A stretch of DNA of 64,000 nucleotides, from assembly GCA_949825025.1 (NCBI GenBank), contig OX463783.1, positions 11,381,628 to 11,445,627 on the forward strand. Reading direction: 5' to 3'. The DNA is from Siphlonurus alternatus. Taxonomy: Eukaryota > Arthropoda > Insecta > Ephemeroptera > Siphlonuridae. Shown here in pieces: positions 63,942 through 64,000 of the stretch; position 1 is the stretch's first letter, and the number at the start of each line of letters is the position of its first letter. Under the pieces are notes generated by a model. That model searched no databases. It was not told the origin of the DNA and saw only the letters and a list, made by a program, of their open reading frames with translations. The position numbers were made by a program, and so were the translations under genes.

Positions 63942-64000
63942 TATACCAGATCAAATTCAATGGTTAGCGCACCTGATTCATAATGTGATGGTCGTAAGTT
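63942..64000 (+). other. Partial tRNA-Met-like sequence or SINE head
   Basis: TGGTTAGCGCACCTGATTCA and GGTCGTAAGTT at the right edge resemble the D-arm, the CAT anticodon loop and the start of the T-arm of elongator tRNA-Met. The anticodon stem pairs poorly, so this looks like a tRNA-derived SINE or pseudogene cut by the window end. Confidence 0.3.

Overview
The window is a gene-poor, very AT-rich piece of an arthropod nuclear genome, most likely an insect. The coding exons match the animal adenylate cyclase family, closest to what I remember of fly Ac76E / vertebrate ADCY2. A eukaryotic tRNA-Phe is present, and long introns are filled with palindromic non-autonomous transposons (MITE-like), long (CT)n/(GA)n microsatellites and a 28S rDNA fragment. 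I cannot name the species.

Backbone: a type 2-like adenylate cyclase gene runs on the minus strand, right to left. Four coding exons are visible: 51523-51658, 43169-43513, 39388-39582 and 4714-4817. Their junction phases agree (0, 0, 0, then 2). Together they encode the first six-helix membrane domain and the linker, up to the first residues of the C1 cyclase domain. The metal-binding aspartates and everything after them lie left of the window; N-terminal exons may lie to the right. The tRNA-Phe (61691-61763, minus) is a separate Pol III gene.

Nested array: inside the 34.6 kb intron between the exons at 39388 and 4817, on the opposite strand, is a tandem array of three related small secreted-peptide genes (about 10.76-22.3 kb). 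Each unit has a TATA promoter, a tiny first exon (Met plus a few residues), an intron, and a second exon encoding a signal peptide and a conserved PLPI(N/D)D.. segment. The 3' parts differ completely: a cationic CxxC-x3-CxxC tail (copy 1), a hydrophobic tail continuous with exon 2 (copy 2), and a proline-rich tail on a third exon (copy 3). A conserved leader with replaced mature regions is the most interesting system here. Copies 1 and 2 keep a double E-box plus forkhead-type module upstream; in copy 3 it is lost and a transposon has inserted into the TATA box.

Other possible coding pieces on the plus strand are a good-looking internal exon at 9399-9487 (perhaps with a terminal exon at 10276-10377), one at 35937-36013 and a weak first exon at 49973-50034. 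I do not recognise them.

The rest is intron with at least a dozen inverted-repeat transposon families, nested insertions, retroelement tails, tandem duplications and microsatellites. The octamer TGACGTCA occurs about twenty times, mostly inside these elements.
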